From Symbiodinium natans (taxonomy: Eukaryota; Sar; Dinophyceae; Suessiales; Symbiodiniaceae): a DNA stretch of 64,000 nucleotides. Positions 59,721 through 64,000 of the stretch are shown here, in pieces (the stretch's first letter is position 1; each line of letters starts with the position of its first letter). The stretch is taken from the NCBI GenBank assembly GCA_905221605.1, contig CAJNDS010002486.1, forward strand, positions 1 through 64,000, in the 5' to 3' direction. A program made the position numbers and the translations under genes. Under the pieces are notes generated by a model that saw only the letters and a list, made by a program, of their open reading frames with translations, had not been told where the DNA came from and did not search any database.

Positions 59721-60570
59721 CTATGAGCTGTAAGAAGCCGCCTGCACCATTTCGCCGCAGCTGCAGCCGGCTTCTTGCGGAGTTTGCTTGGCTTTTGGGT
59801 TCTTCCGAATTCTTCCTGTCAAGCGGCAGAGAAAGCCCATCATCGCGCCACAATGCTCGATGAAGCGGAACTCCTGAGGCAGTCCCCCACAGCCCCAACA
59901 TCCAACAAACAAACAAAATTTCTGGAGACCTGACATGCCCCGAGATGCCCTGAGATGCCCTGAACCCCAGACCTGATCGCCCAATCGGAGGAAGAACTCA
60001 TTTAGCAGAGACTTGTTCTCGGTGAACACCTTCACAATCAGGCCATCGTTGTCCTTAGTTGTGGTGCGTGTTGACCATCGACGACATATTCAGCGCTGAC
60101 GGCAGCGAGCAGCGAGCACAAGCTGTCACAAGCCATCACAAGCTTTTTGGTGTTCTAAGCGCTCTGTGGTGCTCTGTGGTGCATTCTTCTTTGGAGGCAT
60201 TTAGCAATATTTAGCACATCCAGGGCGCGATGCCGATCCGCTCGTTGCAAAGGAGCTCTGTGATGGTGTTCCACAGCTCTGGAGAAGTCTCCTGAATCCT
60301 TTAGCAGAGGCGCTCTCTGGAAAGGGTCATGAGAGCACACGAGAGCACACGAGAGCACATGAGCACATGAGAACGCAGTTCACTTCAACTTGATGGGCAA
60401 GCTGTGCAAGCGGGGCCTGTCCAGGGCCTGCTCGGTGAGACGGCTCCGCATCGACTGTGGCATCCGGTTGTCGGTGCGGGGGAAGTACTTCTTCACTGCA
60501 TTGCTCACCGCGCGGTCGACCACGGCCCGCAGTTCACCCCGCACCTCTGCAAGGGGGTGCTCTCGTCTCT
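59721..60570 (-). CDS. Multi-exon gene, possible DUF445-like membrane protein
   Basis: Four exons, each with splice support. Exon a (60,570-about 60,383) follows CTGCTGCTAG and reads EVRGELRAVVDRAVSNAVKK, then MPQSMRSRLTEQALDR; a TGA at 60,380 ends it unless it is spliced earlier. Exon b (60,298-60,218) follows CTAAAG and reads IQETSPELWNTITELLCNER, then IGIAPW. Exon c (about 60,055-59,973) reads LIVKVFTENKSLLNEFFLRL then GDQ, ending CAG|GT. Exon d (from 59,873, after CTGCCTCAG) joins in frame as EFRFIEHCGAMMGFLC. The final block resembles the ...RFI..GA..GFL.G membrane segment of DUF445-family proteins. That assignment is tentative, and joining exons a and b to c and d is inference. Confidence 0.5.
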
Positions 60571-62339
60571 CTAGCAGCAGTCGTTTGGAATTGAATCATT
60601 TGAACAGGGCTGCAAAGTAGGCTTTTGACTGCAAGCTGCTCTGGCAACATTTGCAACACGACTCCCGCTTGCGACCTCCTGCACGAGGCGTCTGGAGTCC
60701 ACACGGCCCAGCCAGTCCCTGGGGCCCTCCAGGTATGGCCGCGCACATTTGTAGGACATCCTCAAGCAGCTCAGGAAGGCAGAGATGCTTCGCCATGCTT
60801 GGCCATGCTTAGCGGTTTCTGGAGGAATCGGATGGTATTGAGAAGTGCATGGTATTGGAGTCTGGGAGGTATCTTGCCTGGCCATCTTGTCGCACTTCCG
60901 TGGGACAAGGCCCTGCCAACCGACGCCCATACCGGTCGCTCTGTACTGCCAAAGGCCTCCCAGAAGGCTGGGTTGTAGATGTGTTCAAGGCAGTCTTGAG
61001 GAATCTTTGGTGAATTGCAGTGGCCCCAGGCCTACGAAGTTCAGGGGGAGAAACATCCTGGGCTCAGGGGCACTCCGGATTGCCTGCTCTCTTCGCTAAC
61101 GACTAGCGGACTACTGGTAGCAGGATTGAGCAAGATCGTTGTGAAGAAGAACTTGAGGATGCGAGTGCGACCGAGGACTGTCGACTTGCTTGACGAGACG
61201 GTCTACGGCTCCGATCACGACGTTCAAGGGAAGATCTTCAATTATTTGACGATGCGCTGCTTCTCATCCATTGCTGTTGGGTAGTTCTCAGTAGTTATCG
61301 ATAGTTCTCGTGCAGAAATTGTTGCAGTGTATTGGAGCTGTTCTTTCCTAGGCGCGATGCAGTAGGCTACTCGGCACTGGGTCACTACTAGGTACAGATC
61401 GCTGCGCGGCTCCAGGCCGGATATGCAGTAGAAGCGTTGTGACTTAGTGAGTGGCCATGCAACATCAATCTGAAACGCCGCATTCGACGCCGTGTTATAG
61501 TGTGTCGCAATGCGTTGTGCCGCGTTGCATCTGGATGGCCAGCCAGATGTGGAACCAGGTGAACCTGAAAAAGCAAAGAAACCGCCGTGATCCAGCACTG
61601 TCCGCCATGGCAGTCGGCCAAGAAGCAAGAGGGCTACAACGGGGATGGAGGCCAGCATTGTGTACCGCCTGAGGTCGAAGTTGAGAGTTCAGAGGGGTGC
61701 GAGTCACGGTGAGCACAGAAGCAATATCGTCGCCTGGCTGTGGCTTGCTCAGCCGGGTTGAGCTGCGTGTAGATCGCAATCAAAAGGAGTGCGGCCATGA
61801 TCAAGGCTATGACCTGTGCTGCACTACATGCTTGAACCCAACAAAAACCATCCTAATTTTTTAGCATCCTTGCCGCCCAGTCACAGCCAGCACCGTCACC
61901 AGCTTGTGCAAAAACCTGGCAATAGGCTTAAGGCAACAAACACGCCCAGACTTGTTATTGCATGCTTTTCGCGTCGGCCTCCTGCCGAGATCAGTCTCCT
62001 TCCGCCCTTCCCAACCATTCCCCCCCCCACTGATTTTCTGATTTCAGTGACGCCCCCCCCCCCCCCCTGTGGGACCCCACCGGATTGCTTGGGAGGAGCG
62101 GCAAGCCGATTCTGTGGGGTGCTCCTCCCCCGACACCCTCCCCTGACACGCCTGAAACCTCTTCCGCCCGCAGACCCGGAGCTTCAAGCCAAAACGTGCT
62201 TCCGTCCCCTTACGTACCCTTTGGAGACCGACCCTGCTCTGGGCCGGCCCGGCTGCCGAGGCGGCGGCGCGCGCAAGCGTTTACAATTACAATCCAAGCC
62301 CAAATCATTCAAAGCCAAGCCCTATGATATTCCTTGAGC
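60571..62339. other. Unassigned sequence
   Basis: Minus-strand pieces near 60,780-60,640 (CARPYLEGPRDWLGRVDSRR) may be further upstream exons. At 61,080-61,660 competing frames exist on both strands: plus LSKIVVKKNLRMRVRPRTVD, and a minus frame with a hydrophobic start MLASIPVVALLLLGRL. Neither could be preferred. Near 62,040-62,070 is a C-rich homopolymer patch. Confidence 0.3.
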
Positions 62340-62458
62340 TCTGCGTCTTTCGCCCCTGAAGCCGGGGCCTTCACCCAAAGCTCACCACTGATGCCAGCGC
62401 CCGATACCGAAAACGCGCCCAAAAAAAAACGAGACAGAGAGAGAGAGAGAGTGAAGAG

Positions 62459-62502
<44 letters not shown>

Positions 62503-62661
62503 AAAAAAGAAAAAACAACAAATGACAACAAAAACAACTCTTCAGAAGAAGAGGCTGAAAGGCCTTCTTGTTTCTGAATTTCTGGCCGAGGGGCCCCACG
62601 CTGCGCTTGACGTTAGCCAGGTCCTGCACGAGCTTCTGGGACTCGCTCAGCGCCTCCTCGC
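62340..62661 (-). CDS. Two exons of an unknown gene around a G41 intron
   Basis: Exon 1 (62,661-about 62,564) follows a strong acceptor CTTCTTTCAG and reads EEALSESQKLVQDLANVKRS, then VGPLGQKFRNKK. It could be followed by a GC donor. Exon 2 (about 62,432-62,340) reads GAFSVSGAGISGELWVKAPA, then SGAKDAELKEY. Between them the sense strand carries T-rich, G41 and CT-rich tracts. No family is recognised, and joining the exons is inference. Confidence 0.4.
62460..62500. repeat. Uninterrupted run of 41 C
   Basis: Pure C on the plus strand, so G41 on the presumed sense strand. It is flanked by an AG-dinucleotide run on one side and an A run on the other. Length is likely uncertain in the assembly. 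Confidence 0.9.
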
Positions 62662-62895
62662 CTGAAAGAAGAGGAAGAGAAGGAATGAGAAGAGAAGAAA
62701 ATGAAGAAGAAGAGAAGGAACAAGAAAACAACTATTTACTTCGAACATCACCACCCTCTCTTGGTAGAGATACTCTGGGGTTGAGCACTCCCGGCACACT
62801 CTGGGGTTGGGCACTGCAGGGAGGGACACTCTTGGGCACTTGGAGTAGACCGGGCGAGGAGACGAGTTCGAGGAGAAGAGTTGAGTGAAAAACTT

Positions 62896-62920
62896 AACAA
62901 CCCCACACCGACGGTGGGGA
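62896..62920. repeat. Short dispersed hairpin element, copy 2
   Basis: AACAACCCCACACCGACGGTGGGGA, with CCCCAC and GTGGGG able to pair around ACCGACG. It matches the copy at 46,996-47,020 and sits at the edge of the polypurine tract. Confidence 0.6.
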
Positions 62921-63350
62921 ATAAGAAAGAGAAGAGGATAAAAACAACAAGAGAAAAAGAGAACACGAGAAGAAGAGAAGAAGAGAACAAGATAAGAAGA
63001 CAAGGAGAGAAGAAAATGAGATTAGACGAGAAGAAAGTAGAAGGAAGAAGAAGAAGAAAGATGATCAGAAGAAGATAAAACAAGAAGAGAAAAGAAGATA
63101 AGCAGTGAAGAAAATAATACAAGAGGAGAAGAAACAAAAGAATAGAAGAAGATAAGATGAGACAAAAGAGAAGTGGAGAAGAGAAGAAGACAAGAAGAGA
63201 GAAGAGGAGCAGAAAGCAGAAGAGAACAAAGAGAAACAGAGAAGAAGGCAATAAGCAAGAGAAACAGAGAAGAAGGCAATAAGCAAAGAAGAGAAGAAGA
63301 TAAGAAGATAAGACAAGCCGAGCAGAAAGGAAGAATAGTAAAATTGTTTC
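62921..63350. repeat. 430-bp polypurine tract
   Basis: Almost entirely A and G on the plus strand (GAAGA, AAGAAGAG and similar words), with a few C and T. A shorter tract of the same kind lies at 62,663-62,735. On the minus strand this is a long polypyrimidine stretch, plausibly intronic. Long open frames across it are composition artefacts. Confidence 0.9.
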
Positions 63351-63565
63351 ATAGTCATAAGATCAAGAGACTTTTATTGTGTGAGGGAGGCTCCGGTGCA
63401 GTACATCATGTACATCCGCCTGTGTCTTCCAGGGCCACGTAGGGCACCTCGAGTTCAGGCTTCCACATCTCGAAGACTGAGAGAAGTAGGGAGGGGGGGG
63501 GCGGAGCTGAACAGCACACTTGAGTTCCTAAGCCACTAAAGCCACTAAAAAGTCACGATCGCCCC
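63351..63565. other. Short unassigned stretch
   Basis: Ordinary composition with a G-rich patch near 63,491. No gene seen. Confidence 0.4.
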
Positions 63566-63718
63566 CTATTTTTGACAAAGAAAGCCCTTGTCAACCCCTC
63601 CCCCGGATCCGAGCGCCTCGGAGGCCTCGGACTCCAGCAGCGCCTTGGGCGTGCTGTCGTCGTTGGGGACGTTGGGCCCCGCCATGTTCTCCGGGTTCAG
63701 CAGCTCCTCGCAGGACAT
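63566..63718 (-). CDS. Small exon of unknown gene
   Basis: From ATG at 63,718 the minus strand reads MSCEELLNPENMAGPNVPND, then STPKALLESEASEALG, to a stop at 63,566. Third positions are strongly G/C, as in real exons here. A second gene-like piece upstream, near 63,870-63,770 (LCCQACRFQQPSFGEVRLLQ), is in another frame and may be the preceding exon. No family is recognised. Confidence 0.4.
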   Translation of the reverse strand: MSCEELLNPENMAGPNVPNDDSTPKALLESEASEALGSGGGVDKGFLCQK

Positions 63719-64000
63719 CTCTGGGCTCCGCTTTATGCTCCGTTTTTTCAATCTGCTCTTGTATGGGGATGGACCCACATCACGACCCGCTTTTGCTTCT
63801 GCAAAAGCCGCACCTCGCCGAAGGATGGCTGTTGGAAGCGGCAGGCCTGGCAGCACAGGTTGGGGAGGTTGGGGGGGGCTTGGACTCAGGGGGCTTGCGG
63901 CTGAGGCCTGCGCGGCTCCACAGAAGATTTTGGAATCCTGAGGAGCAAAGAAGCGTTTGAAGAGCCTGCCATATTCCCTCAAACGCTCTTAGGCATGGCC

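Noticed and set aside
62748-63358. Minus-strand Ser/Leu/Phe-rich frames resembling multi-span membrane proteins
   Set aside because: They are translations of a polypyrimidine tract (TTC, CTT and TCT codons) and several frames are open at once.

Overview
The window reads as nuclear DNA of a dinoflagellate, probably of the Suessiales/Symbiodiniaceae type. Four things point there: tandem gene copies on one strand, GC-AG introns flanked by short direct repeats, a probable relict of the dinoflagellate spliced leader, and scattered TTTAGGG-type telomere motifs. Satellites and simple repeats are dense and real coding exons are sparse. No rRNA, tRNA, CRISPR or bacterial operon was seen.

Layout. Positions 1-21,330 hold a 41-bp satellite (82-bp dimer in the left part). 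It is homogeneous to about 11.4 kb and increasingly diverged to the right. A 1.26-kb GC-rich insertion with its own roughly 206-bp tandem repeat interrupts it at 12,795-14,057. Positions 21,331-24,105 are AT-rich and without a convincing gene. At 24.1-31.2 kb, all on the minus strand, lie a LicD/fukutin-type gene and a tandem array of a secreted Hint (hedgehog/intein-like) protein gene. The array has one intact copy, two frameshifted copies and one truncated copy, at a period of about 1.8 kb. An 88-bp satellite follows (31.16-32.99 kb).

The right half (33-64 kb) is a mosaic. It holds two copies of a 1.1-1.6-kb dispersed repeat, a broken PIF1-like helicase fragment, a 3-kb block of degraded overlapping reading frames, a CTTCGAAGC repeat block and a broken class V aminotransferase. 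Pieces of intron-bearing genes also lie there: a DnaJ-domain protein, a Cys/His-rich protein and a possible DUF445-like membrane protein. Long G/C runs, a GT run, 10-bp minisatellites and a 430-bp polypurine tract are interspersed.

Nearly all recognisable genes lie on the minus strand. The LicD-type transferase (predicted secretory pathway) beside secreted Hint proteins may be a cell-surface neighbourhood, but a functional link is only inference. Exon boundaries were set by eye from splice motifs and frame, so they are approximate unless stated.
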